In this document: positions 6,967 through 14,151 of the stretch, one piece after another | Numbering within the stretch: the first letter of the stretch is position 1 | Layout of the letters: each line of letters begins with the position of its first letter | Assembly (NCBI RefSeq): GCF_002093975.1 | Contig: NZ_KZ084333.1 | Location: 93,511 to 125,595, forward strand | Length of the DNA: 32,085 nt | From: Thermoactinospora rubra | GTDB taxonomy: Bacteria > Actinomycetota > Actinomycetes > Streptosporangiales > Streptosporangiaceae | Reading direction: 5' to 3' | Position numbers and translations under genes: made by a program | Notes under the pieces: generated by a model | Databases searched by the model: none | Told to the model about the DNA's origin: nothing | The model's input: the letters and a program-made list of their open reading frames with translations, nothing else

Positions 6967-8322
6967 ATGCTCCGACATCTGTGGAAGATCCTGCTGGCGC
7001 TCACCCTGCCCCTGGCGCTGCTCGGCGTCGCCCGGGCCGAGGCCGCCGCGCCCGGCCTGCGCCTGCAGTACAGGAACAGCTCGACCGGGGCCACCACCCC
7101 GCAGGCCGAGCCGTGGTTCCGGCTCTTCAACGACGGGACCGCGCCCGTCTCCCTCGCCCAGGTCAAGATCCGCTACTACCTGACCGGCACGGAGACCTAC
7201 CGCTTCGCCTGCTCGTGGGCGGTGGTGGGCTGCTCGACGATCACCGGGCGGTTCGCCCCGCTGCCCGGCGGCAGGCAGTACCTGGAGGTCGGCTTCACCT
7301 CCGGCAGCCTCGCGCCCGGCGCGAACACCGGTGACATGCAGCTGCGCTTCCACCGCGCCGACTGGCAGAACTTCACGCAGAGCGACGACTACTCCTTCGG
7401 CGCCCAGACGAGCTACGCCGACTGGACGAAGGTGGCCGTCTACGTCGGCGGCACGCTGGTGTGGGGCATCCCGCCCGACGGCGGCGAGCCGTCGCCCTCG
7501 CCCAGCCCGACCGTGACCCCGACCGGCCAGCCGCGCGGCGTGCTGTTCGACGACTTCTCCTACACCTCCTCCAGCGACCCGAGGCTGGCCCAGCGCGGCT
7601 GGACCGTGCGCTCCAGCTCCGGCGGGCCGGGCGTGCCGGGCGCCACCTGGTCGCCCTCGGCCGTGTCGTTCCCGAACGGCCTGCTCCAAATGGACTCCTC
7701 GACGAACGGCACCGCCGCCGGGACCGTGCACACCGAGCTGTCGACCGCCAACCGCAAGTTCTTCGAGGGCACCTACGCCGCCCGCGTCCGCTTCAGCGAC
7801 GCCCCGCTCAGCGGCCCCGACGGCGAGCACGTCGTCCAGACGTTCTTCACCATCACCCCGCTGCGCTACAACATGGACCCCGACTACGGCGAGCTCGACT
7901 TCGAGTACCTGCCCAACGGCGGCTGGGGCGAGCCGTCCAACATCCTCTACGCCACCAGCTGGGAGACCTACCAGGCCGACCCCTGGCAGGCCGTCAACGT
8001 CCACACCGAGGAGCGCGCCGGCTTCGCGGGCTGGCACGACCTGGTGATCCAGGTCTCCGGCGGCCGCATCCGCTACTACGTCGACGGCCGGCTCTTCGCC
8101 GACCACGGGGACATCTACTACCCCGAGACGCCGATGTGGATCATGTTCAACCAGTGGTTCATCGACCTGCAGGGCTCCACCACGCCGCGCACCTACCGGC
8201 AGCAGGTCGACTGGGTCTACCACGCCGCGGGCGAGGTCGTCGCGCCCGCCGAGGTGACCGGCCGGGTAGGCGCCTACCGGTCCGCCGGCACGGCCTTCGT
8301 GGACACCGTCCCCACCCCCTAG
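6967..8322 (+). CDS. Secreted CBM3-GH16 carbohydrate-active protein
   Basis: 451 aa. Residues 1-28 are a Sec signal peptide (hydrophobic core, ARAEAAA before the cut). Residues about 30-168 form a family 3 carbohydrate-binding module (LRLQYRNSST, FRLFNDGTAPVSLAQVKIRYY, ADWTKVAVYVGGTLVWG). A Pro/Ser/Thr linker follows (about 170-190). Residues about 191-425 look like a GH16 beta-jelly-roll: GTYAARVRF, the catalytic ExDxE as E309-L-D311-F-E313, and WHDLVIQVSGGRIRYYVDG. GH16 enzymes cleave beta-1,3/1,4-glucans and related chains; CBM3 binds cellulose and sometimes chitin. ATG 6967 is chosen because GAGGAG lies 7 nt upstream. Its place inside an aminosugar-type operon suggests it releases the ligand of the transporter that follows. 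Substrate unproven. Confidence 0.78.
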   Translation: MLRHLWKILLALTLPLALLGVARAEAAAPGLRLQYRNSSTGATTPQAEPWFRLFNDGTAPVSLAQVKIRYYLTGTETYRFACSWAVVGCSTITGRFAPLPGGRQYLEVGFTSGSLAPGANTGDMQLRFHRADWQNFTQSDDYSFGAQTSYADWTKVAVYVGGTLVWGIPPDGGEPSPSPSPTVTPTGQPRGVLFDDFSYTSSSDPRLAQRGWTVRSSSGGPGVPGATWSPSAVSFPNGLLQMDSSTNGTAAGTVHTELSTANRKFFEGTYAARVRFSDAPLSGPDGEHVVQTFFTITPLRYNMDPDYGELDFEYLPNGGWGEPSNILYATSWETYQADPWQAVNVHTEERAGFAGWHDLVIQVSGGRIRYYVDGRLFADHGDIYYPETPMWIMFNQWFIDLQGSTTPRTYRQQVDWVYHAAGEVVAPAEVTGRVGAYRSAGTAFVDTVPTP

Positions 8323-8327
8323 TTCCC

Positions 8328-8366
8328 GTACGGCTGGCGCCGCCACCCGGGCGGCGCGAGCCGTAC
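8328..8366 (+). other. Strong intercistronic stem-loop after the GH16 gene
   Basis: Two nested perfect 8-bp arms: GTACGGCT (8328-8335) with AGCCGTAC (8359-8366), and GCGCCGCC (8337-8344) with GGCGGCGC (8350-8357), separated by a single G-G mismatch and closed by a 5-nt loop. It starts 6 nt after the GH16 stop and ends 21 nt before the lipoprotein start. There is no T-run after it, so it may be a partial terminator, or an RNA-processing or stability element that sets a different level for the binding protein. Confidence 0.8.
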
Positions 8367-8387
8367 CACCCCCGGAAAGAGATCGCC

Positions 8388-9641
8388 ATGAAACACCGCC
8401 TCTTGGCCCTCGCGGCCGTGTTCGCCCTGGCCGGGTGCGGGTCCGCCGCCGAGAAGGGCCCTTCCTCCGCCGCGCCCGCGAAGCTGACCGTCTGGATCAT
8501 GGACGGCAGCGCCACCAAGGAGCTGCTGGCCGGCTTCGAGAAGGAGTACGAGGCCGCGCACGCCGGAGTCGACCTCGACATCCAGATCCAGGCGTGGGAC
8601 GGCATCGGCGAGCGCGTCACCGCCGCCCTGGCCAGCACCGACGCCCCCGACGTGATCGAGGTGGGCAACACCCAGGTCGCGCAGTACTCCGCCAGCGGCG
8701 GCGTGCTCGACCTCACCGGCAAGGTCGCCGACCTCCAGGGCCAGGACTGGCTGCCCGGGCTGGCCGAGCCGGGCCGCGTCGACGGCAGGCAGTACGGGAT
8801 CCCGTGGTACGCGGCCAACCGGGTCGTCGTCTACAACAAGGACCTGTGGGCGGCGGCCGGGCTGGACGAGCCGCCCAGGACCCGCGAGGAGTGGATCGAG
8901 GTCACGCGCAAGCTCAACAAGGGCGGCGACCAGGGGATCTACCTGACCGGGCAGACCTGGTACGCGCTCGCGGGGTTCGTCTGGGACGAGGGCGGCGACC
9001 TGGCCGTGCGCGAGGCCTCGGGCAAGTGGCGCGGGGCGCTGGACACGCCGCAGGCGCTGGCCGGGATGGCCTTCTACAAGGAGCTCCAGGCGCTGGGGAA
9101 GGGCCCGAAGGACGCCGACGAGGCCAACCCGCCGCAGCACGAGGTCTTCGCGCAGGGCAAGGTGGCGCAGATCATCGCGGTGCCGGGGATCGCGGCCCGG
9201 GTGCTGGAGGTCGAGCCGGACATGAAGGACAAGATCGGATATTTCACGATTCCGGGGAAGACGGCTGACAAGCCGGGCGCGGTCTTCACCGGGGGATCGG
9301 ATCTGATCATCCCGGCGGCGTCCAAGCACCACGAGGAGGCCTACCAGGTCGTCAAGGCGCTGGCCGGGGAGGCGTTCCAGACGCGGCTGGCGCAGACCAT
9401 GCAGTTCGTGCCCAACCGGACCTCGCTGGCGAAGGTGCTGTCAGGCGACGAGGGGACCGCGGCGATGGCGGCCGGCGCCGCCAACGGCCGGGCGACGCCG
9501 AACACGCCCAACTGGGCGGCCGTGGAGGCGACCGGGGTCATCAAGCAGTACATGACGGCCGTGCTGACCGGGGGCGATCCGCTGACCGAGGCACGCAAGG
9601 CGTCGCAGGTGATCACGGAGACGCTGAACAGCGGGTCGTGA
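8388..9641 (+). CDS. ABC sugar transporter, solute-binding lipoprotein (cassette 1)
   Basis: 417 aa. A lipoprotein signal ends in the lipobox LAGC with the modified cysteine at residue 17. The mature part is a type-1 (MalE-like) carbohydrate-binding protein: KLTVWIMDGSATKELLAGFEKEY, then STDAPDVIEVGNTQVAQYSASGG, then YGIPWYAANRVVVYNKDL, which are hallmark segments. The start follows a GGAAAGAG site. Two permease genes follow, and no ATPase is encoded, as usual for actinobacterial sugar importers served by the shared ATPase MsiK. The preceding GH16 protein suggests an oligosaccharide ligand; the kinase suggests an aminosugar. Specificity is not readable from the sequence. Confidence 0.9.
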   Translation: MKHRLLALAAVFALAGCGSAAEKGPSSAAPAKLTVWIMDGSATKELLAGFEKEYEAAHAGVDLDIQIQAWDGIGERVTAALASTDAPDVIEVGNTQVAQYSASGGVLDLTGKVADLQGQDWLPGLAEPGRVDGRQYGIPWYAANRVVVYNKDLWAAAGLDEPPRTREEWIEVTRKLNKGGDQGIYLTGQTWYALAGFVWDEGGDLAVREASGKWRGALDTPQALAGMAFYKELQALGKGPKDADEANPPQHEVFAQGKVAQIIAVPGIAARVLEVEPDMKDKIGYFTIPGKTADKPGAVFTGGSDLIIPAASKHHEEAYQVVKALAGEAFQTRLAQTMQFVPNRTSLAKVLSGDEGTAAMAAGAANGRATPNTPNWAAVEATGVIKQYMTAVLTGGDPLTEARKASQVITETLNSGS

Positions 9642-9681
9642 CCCGCCGACGCCCCCGGCCCGCCGTCTCCCGGAAGGAACC

Positions 9682-10557
9682 ATGTCCACCAGACCAACCC
9701 TCTGGCCCTACCTGCTGATCGCCCCAGCCGTGGCCGGGGGCGTCTTCCTCCTCCTCTACCCGCTCCTCAAGGCCGCCCTGATGTCCTTCCAGCACTTCCG
9801 CATGGGCGAGCCCATCCGCGGCGGCGCCGAGTTCGTCGGCCTGGACAACTACCGCGAGCTGCTGGCCAAGGAGGAGTTCTGGCAGGTGCTGAACCGCACG
9901 GCCGTCTGGACGGCGATCAACGTGGTCCTCATCGTCGTCCTCGGCACCGCGGTGGGCCTGATGCTGGTCAGGCTCGGCCGCCGGATGCGCCTGCTGCTGA
10001 TGAGCGCCCTCGCGCTGGCCTGGGCCACCCCGGTGATCGCCGCCACGACGGTCTTCCAGTGGCTCTTCCAGTCCGAGCTCGGCGTCGTCAACTGGCTGCT
10101 CGGCACACGCGGCTTCACGTGGTTCGCCGACCCGGTCGCCATGTTCGCCGTGCTGGTCGTGCTCGTCGTCTGGCAGTCGGTGCCGTTCGTCGCCCTCACC
10201 CTCTACGCGGGCCTCACCACGATCCCCGCGGAGCTGTACGAGTCGGCCAGGATCGACGGCGGTACCGGCTGGCAGGTGTTCAGCCGGATCACCTTCCCGA
10301 TCCTGCGTCCGCTGTTCGCCCTCATCACGTCCCTGGAGATCATCTGGGTGGTCAAGTGCTTCCCGCAGATCTGGGTCCTCAGCCAGGGCGGGCCCGACGG
10401 CGCCACCACGACGCTGCCGGTCTACGCCTTCAAGGTCGCCCGCGTCCTGCACCGCTATGACCTCGGCTCGGCCGCGGCGATGGTGACCGTCCTCCTCCTG
10501 GCCGTCGCGCTCGTCGCCAACCTGCGGCGCATGCTCAGGCAGGAGGGCGCCCGATGA
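9682..10557 (+). CDS. ABC sugar permease, MalF type (cassette 1)
   Basis: 291 aa inner-membrane permease with about six helices (first helix LLIAPAVAGGVFLLLYPLLKAAL). The cytoplasmic EAA loop that docks the ATPase is visible near residues 183-210: ELYESARIDGGTGWQVFSRI, then TFPILRP. GGAAGGA lies a few nt before ATG 9682. It lies 40 bp after the binding-protein gene and overlaps the next permease by 4 bp (ATGA), so all three are co-transcribed. Confidence 0.9.
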   Translation: MSTRPTLWPYLLIAPAVAGGVFLLLYPLLKAALMSFQHFRMGEPIRGGAEFVGLDNYRELLAKEEFWQVLNRTAVWTAINVVLIVVLGTAVGLMLVRLGRRMRLLLMSALALAWATPVIAATTVFQWLFQSELGVVNWLLGTRGFTWFADPVAMFAVLVVLVVWQSVPFVALTLYAGLTTIPAELYESARIDGGTGWQVFSRITFPILRPLFALITSLEIIWVVKCFPQIWVLSQGGPDGATTTLPVYAFKVARVLHRYDLGSAAAMVTVLLLAVALVANLRRMLRQEGAR

Positions 10558-11387
10558 GGAGGAAGACGATGAGAAGGTGGGCGCTCAACGCCGCCGCGAT
10601 CGTCGCCTTCGCCGTGACGATCTTCCCCGTCTACTGGATGGTCGTCACCGCGTTCAAGCCCGCCAAGGAGATCCAGGCCGAGACGCCCACGTTCATCCCG
10701 GCGAATCCCACGCTCCGGCACTTCGCCACCGCGATGAGCGCCGAAGGGTTCTGGCGCTTCTGGGCCAACAGCCTGCTCGTCACCGCCGGAGCCGTCGTGC
10801 TGGCCCTGGTCGTCGCCCTGCTGGCCGCCTTCGCCGTGGCCCGGCTGCGCTGGCGCGGCAGGGGGGCGTTCGTCGTCGTGGTGTTCGCCGCCCAGATGGC
10901 GCCGTGGGAGGCGCTGCTCGTGCCGATGTTCGTCATCGCCCGCGACACCGAGCTGCTGGACTCGCTGGCCATGCTCACCGGCGTCTACTTCATGATCACC
11001 CTGCCGTTCACGATCGTGACGCTGCGCGGGTTCCTGGAGGCCATCCCCGCCGACCTGGAGGAGGCCGCGCTGGTGGACGGCTGCACCCGCGCGGCGGCGT
11101 TCCGGCGCGTCGTGTTCCCCCTGCTCGCCCCGGGGCTCATGGCGACCTCGCTGTTCGGCTTCATCACCGCGTGGAACGAGTTCGCGTTCGTCAACGTGCT
11201 GATCATCAAGGACCAGGCCAACCGGACGCTGCCGGTCTGGCTGTCGTCCTTCCGCGACGTCTTCGGGACCGACTGGGGCGCGACGATGGCGGCGGCGACG
11301 CTGTTCGCGCTGCCCGCGCTGGCGCTGTTCCTGTTCCTCCAGCGCCGCGTCGGCGTCGGCATGACCTCGGGAGCCGTCAAAGGCTGA
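10554..11387 (+). CDS. ABC sugar permease, MalG type (cassette 1)
   Basis: 277 aa, six predicted helices, with the EAA loop DLEEAALVDGCTRAAAFRRV followed by VFPLLAPGL. The start at 10554 overlaps the previous stop (ATGA) and has AGGAGGG 7 nt upstream. A second ATG at 10569 also has a good AGGAGG 6 nt upstream, so initiation may occur at either, changing only five residues. The 3' end of the gene is the first copy of a 34-35-bp repeat that continues into the gap before the convergent kinase gene. Confidence 0.9.
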   Translation: MRRKTMRRWALNAAAIVAFAVTIFPVYWMVVTAFKPAKEIQAETPTFIPANPTLRHFATAMSAEGFWRFWANSLLVTAGAVVLALVVALLAAFAVARLRWRGRGAFVVVVFAAQMAPWEALLVPMFVIARDTELLDSLAMLTGVYFMITLPFTIVTLRGFLEAIPADLEEAALVDGCTRAAAFRRVVFPLLAPGLMATSLFGFITAWNEFAFVNVLIIKDQANRTLPVWLSSFRDVFGTDWGATMAAATLFALPALALFLFLQRRVGVGMTSGAVKG

Positions 11388-11461
11388 CCGGCTGTGCGAC
11401 GGCGGGTGCCGTCAAGGGTGACCGCCTGTGCGACGGCGGGTGCCGTCAAAGGGTGACCGGC
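11373..11461. repeat. Two and a half tandem copies of a 34-35-bp unit forming twin hairpins
   Basis: Units begin GCCGTCAA at 11373, 11408 and 11442; the first is 35 bp, the second 34 bp, the third about 20 bp before divergence. Unit 1 holds the last codons and stop of the permease gene; unit 3 holds the last codons and stop of the convergent kinase gene. At each junction GACGGC-GGGT-GCCGTC folds as a 6-bp hairpin (11398-11413 and 11432-11447). The twin hairpins between convergent genes may act as a bidirectional terminator made by local duplication. Confidence 0.8.
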
Positions 11462-12402
11462 CGCACGAAGGCCGCGTGCGCCGCGTCCGCTTCGCCGGGG
11501 CCGAGGAGGCCGCGTGCGGCCAGCCAGGCCGCCGCTCCGGCGCCGTCGGCCGCCGTGGCCACCTCGGCCACCTCCTGGTCGCCCAGCCGGTCCAGGACGG
11601 CCCGCCGTACCGGGCACTCGCTCGTCAGCACGCTGCCCGCCAGCACGACGGGCCCGCCGCGGTGGACGACGGCCACCGTGGCGGCCAGGCGCTCGGCGGC
11701 CTCCTCCACGACGCGGACCGCCGCCGGATCGCCCTCCGCCGCGGCCGCGCTGACCAGCGCCGAGACGGCGGCCAGCCGCATCGGCTCGGCCTGGACCAGC
11801 CGGACGATCCGCAGCGCGAGCTCCCGCCCGGACACCCCGGCCGCCTCGCCCAGGAAGTGGCGGACCACCGCCGCCGCGAGCGCGCCGCCCGGCTCGCCCT
11901 GATCGAGCGCGTGCACGACCGCCTTGGTGGCCTCGCGGCCGATCCAGAACCCCGACCCGGCGTCGCCCAGCAGCCAGCCCAGCCCGTCGGCGATCGTGTC
12001 GAGCTCGAAGCCCGCGATCCTGGCGGCCACCGCGCCCGTCCCCGACAGCAGCAGCGACCCGTCGGGGCTGGCGGTGCCGGCAGCGAAGGCGACGGTCACG
12101 TCCCCGGTCACGCGCGGCGGGACGTGCACCCCATGGGCCGCCCACAGCTTGGCGAGCGCCTCCTCCAGCGCGGGCACGTGACCGGCCACTCCCGCCCTCG
12201 AGGCCGCCACCTGCGCCGGATCGACGCCGGACAGGGCCGCCTCCAACGCCGTGCCGATGGCCGCCACGGCGTTGTCCAGGCCGTGCGCCGTGGGATTGCC
12301 CGGGCCGGCCGTGCCGTACCCGATCCGCGTGCCGTCGAGGGCATGCACCGCGACCCGGGTGGAGGTGGAGCCGGCGTCCACGCCGAGGACGAACGCTTTC
12401 AT
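11446..12402 (-). CDS. BadF/BadG-type kinase, probable N-acetylglucosamine kinase (cassette 2)
   Basis: 318 aa. The phosphate loop reads LGVDAGSTSTR (residues 6-16); further motifs are LLLSGTGAVAAR, LGWLLGDAGSGFWIGREA and, near the C-terminus, PVVLAGSVLTSECPVRRAVLD. It matches the cassette-1 kinase motif by motif, so the two are paralogues. The start at 12402 (MKAFVLGVDAG) is chosen because upstream in-frame codons run into the shared intergenic region. No Shine-Dalgarno sequence is obvious. A weak TTGCTC / CAGAAT pair lies upstream. It is divergent from rpiR2 and next to ngcEFG-like genes, which makes GlcNAc the most likely substrate; MurNAc cannot be excluded. Confidence 0.83.
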   Translation of the reverse strand: MKAFVLGVDAGSTSTRVAVHALDGTRIGYGTAGPGNPTAHGLDNAVAAIGTALEAALSGVDPAQVAASRAGVAGHVPALEEALAKLWAAHGVHVPPRVTGDVTVAFAAGTASPDGSLLLSGTGAVAARIAGFELDTIADGLGWLLGDAGSGFWIGREATKAVVHALDQGEPGGALAAAVVRHFLGEAAGVSGRELALRIVRLVQAEPMRLAAVSALVSAAAAEGDPAAVRVVEEAAERLAATVAVVHRGGPVVLAGSVLTSECPVRRAVLDRLGDQEVAEVATAADGAGAAAWLAARGLLGPGEADAAHAAFVRPVTL

Positions 12403-12421
12403 CACGGTCCGATTCTGGGTC

Positions 12422-12451
12422 TTGACGCGACCATGGAGCAAGAATAATTTT
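12422..12451 (+). promoter_or_regulatory. Promoter of the cassette 2 operon with ATAATTTT box
   Basis: TTGACG (12422-12427), 17 nt, TAATTT (12445-12450). The same -35, spacer length and -10 occur at cassette 1 (5221-5249), and both continue TCACC. The ATAATTTT box (12444-12451) is one arm of the cassette-1 inverted repeat; the second arm is not present here. Transcription would start near 12457, leaving a leader of about 94 nt before the rpiR2 ATG, unlike the leaderless cassette 1. Confidence 0.68.
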
Positions 12452-12550
12452 CACCGAAACATCGAGCATTCGGAAGGAATGTTCGCGGCCCCGAGGAGGG
12501 TCCGTGGTTCAGCACCGCAGAGGTTGCCGGGGCGTCCCGAGGGACGTGCC

Positions 12551-13420
12551 ATGAGCGCGGGCGCGCTCGGCCGGATCGAGACGGAGCTGCCGAGCCTGCC
12601 CGAGGCGTTGCGCCGGGTGGGCGAGGTGATCCTGGAGGACCCGGCGGAGGCGGCCAGGTCCACGATCATCGCCCTGGCCGAGCGGGCCGGCAGCTCGCCC
12701 GCGACCGTGACGCGCTTCTGCCGGGCCTTCGGCTTCGCCGGCTACGCCGACCTGCGGGTCATGCTCGCCACCGAGACCGGCCGGGCCGCGCAGGCCGGGT
12801 GGGGCGCCGGCGTGGGCCACGAGATCGGCCCGGAGGACCCGCTGGACGTGGCCATCCAGGTGATGGCCGCCGCCGACACCCGCCTGATCCAGGACACCGC
12901 GGCCCAGCTCGACCTGGAGACCGTGGCCAAGGTCGCCGACGCGGTCACCGCGGCCTCCAAGGTCCTCCTGGTAGGCGTGTCCACCAGCGGTGACGTGGCG
13001 GCCATGCTGGAGGGCCGGCTGCGCCGCATCGGCCTGCCCTGCTGGTCCACCGGCGACGCGCACGTCGCGCTGTCGGAGGCGGCCCTGCTGCGCCCGGGCG
13101 ACGTGGCGATCGGCATCAGTCACCGGGGCCGCACCCGCGAGGTGATGGAGTCGCTGGCCGAGGCGGGCGGCCACGGCGCCACCACGGTGGCCGTCACCTC
13201 CTTCGCCCGCTCGCCGCTGGCGGAACTGGCCGACCTGGTGCTGACCACCGCCTCCCGCGAGACCACCTTCCGCCTGGGCGGCCTGGCCGCCGTCCACTCC
13301 CAGCTGTTCGTGCTCGACGCCGTCTACATCGCGGTCGCGCAGCGCACCTACGAACGCACCAACGAGGCCTTCAAGCAGACGATCAGGGCCGTGGAGAGCC
13401 ACCGAGTGGAAAGGGGCTAG
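12551..13420 (+). CDS. RpiR/MurR-family regulator with SIS domain (cassette 2)
   Basis: 289 aa, the same length as the cassette-1 regulator. The helix-turn-helix is LAERAGSSPATVTRFCRAFGF. The SIS domain includes KVLLVGVSTSGDVAAMLEG, GDVAIGISHRGRTREVMES and TTVAVTSFARSPLAE. ATG 12551 is preferred: GAGGG lies 7 nt upstream and the length then equals the paralogue; an upstream ATG at 12479 would abut its own GGAAGGA with no spacer and add 24 unconserved residues. It likely controls this cassette, and possibly cassette 1, through the ATAATTTT box in response to a sugar phosphate. The next gene starts 1 bp after its stop. Confidence 0.9.
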   Translation: MSAGALGRIETELPSLPEALRRVGEVILEDPAEAARSTIIALAERAGSSPATVTRFCRAFGFAGYADLRVMLATETGRAAQAGWGAGVGHEIGPEDPLDVAIQVMAAADTRLIQDTAAQLDLETVAKVADAVTAASKVLLVGVSTSGDVAAMLEGRLRRIGLPCWSTGDAHVALSEAALLRPGDVAIGISHRGRTREVMESLAEAGGHGATTVAVTSFARSPLAELADLVLTTASRETTFRLGGLAAVHSQLFVLDAVYIAVAQRTYERTNEAFKQTIRAVESHRVERG

Positions 13421-13421
13421 C

Positions 13422-14150
13422 TTGTTCGCGGAAAGGGCGCTGGAGCTGGCGCGTCAGGTCGCCGAGTCCCAGGCGGAGGCGGTGGGCAAGGCGGCGGGCC
13501 TGCTGGTCGCCAGCCTGCGGGCCGGCGGCGTGGTCAACGCCTTCGGGTCCGGGCATTCCGAGGCCATCGCCATGGAGATCGCCGGGCGCGCCGGCGGACT
13601 GGTGCCCAGCAACCGGCTCACCCCGCGCGACCTGGTCCTGTACGGCGGAGCCTCGCTCGACATCCTCACCCCCGAGCTCGAACGCGACCCGGACGTGGCC
13701 CACCGCGTCTACGAGCTGGCGCCCGTCGCGCCCGAGGACGCCTTCGTGCTCATCTCCAGCTCCGGCGTCAACGGCGCGGTCGTCGAGCTGGCCAGGATCG
13801 TCAAGGACCGCGGCCACCCCCTGATCGCCCTGACCTCGATCCGGCACAGCACCCAGATGACCTCGCGGCACCCCTCCGGCCTGAAGCTGCTCGACCTGGC
13901 CGACGTGGTGCTGGACAACGGCGCGCCGTACGGCGACGCCATCCTCGAGCTGCCCGGCGGCGGCAGGTACGGCGCGGTCTCCACGATCACCTCGGCGCTG
14001 CTCGCGCAGATGACGGTCACCGAGACCATCGACCGCCTGATCGCCCTGGGCGAGACCCCGCCCATCTACCTGTCGGCCAACGTGACCGGCGGGGACGAGC
14101 ACAATCGTGCACTTGAAGCCCGCTACGCCGGGCGCATTAGGAGGTCGTGA
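13422..14150 (+). CDS. Small SIS-domain (sugar isomerase-fold) protein (cassette 2)
   Basis: 242 aa from a TTG start at 13422, supported by AAGGGG 6 nt upstream at the end of rpiR2. The phosphosugar loop FGSGHSEA is at residues 41-48, followed by SSSGVNG, KDRGHPLIALTS and LSANVTGGDEHN, all shared with the cassette-1 paralogue, which carries about 15 extra residues at its N-terminus. It probably acts on the product of the neighbouring kinase, a GlcNAc- or MurNAc-phosphate. A NagS-like dehydratase role is plausible given the ngc-type transporter but is inference. AGGAGGT for the next gene lies within its last codons. Confidence 0.83.
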   Translation: MFAERALELARQVAESQAEAVGKAAGLLVASLRAGGVVNAFGSGHSEAIAMEIAGRAGGLVPSNRLTPRDLVLYGGASLDILTPELERDPDVAHRVYELAPVAPEDAFVLISSSGVNGAVVELARIVKDRGHPLIALTSIRHSTQMTSRHPSGLKLLDLADVVLDNGAPYGDAILELPGGGRYGAVSTITSALLAQMTVTETIDRLIALGETPPIYLSANVTGGDEHNRALEARYAGRIRRS

Positions 14151-14151
14151 T

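Noticed and set aside
6883..8346. Long minus-strand open frame opposite the GH16 gene (and similar ones opposite the IpdC, SBP and GH3 genes)
   Set aside because: Typical third-position GC shadow frames: low-complexity Gly/Arg/Val/Ala composition, no ribosome-binding site and no domain. The sense proteins are clearly real.
12479..12550. Upstream ATG (12479) as the true start of the second RpiR
   Set aside because: Its GGAAGGA directly abuts the ATG, and the extra 24 residues have no counterpart in the paralogue. ATG 12551 gives the same 289 aa as the first RpiR and has a well spaced GAGGG.
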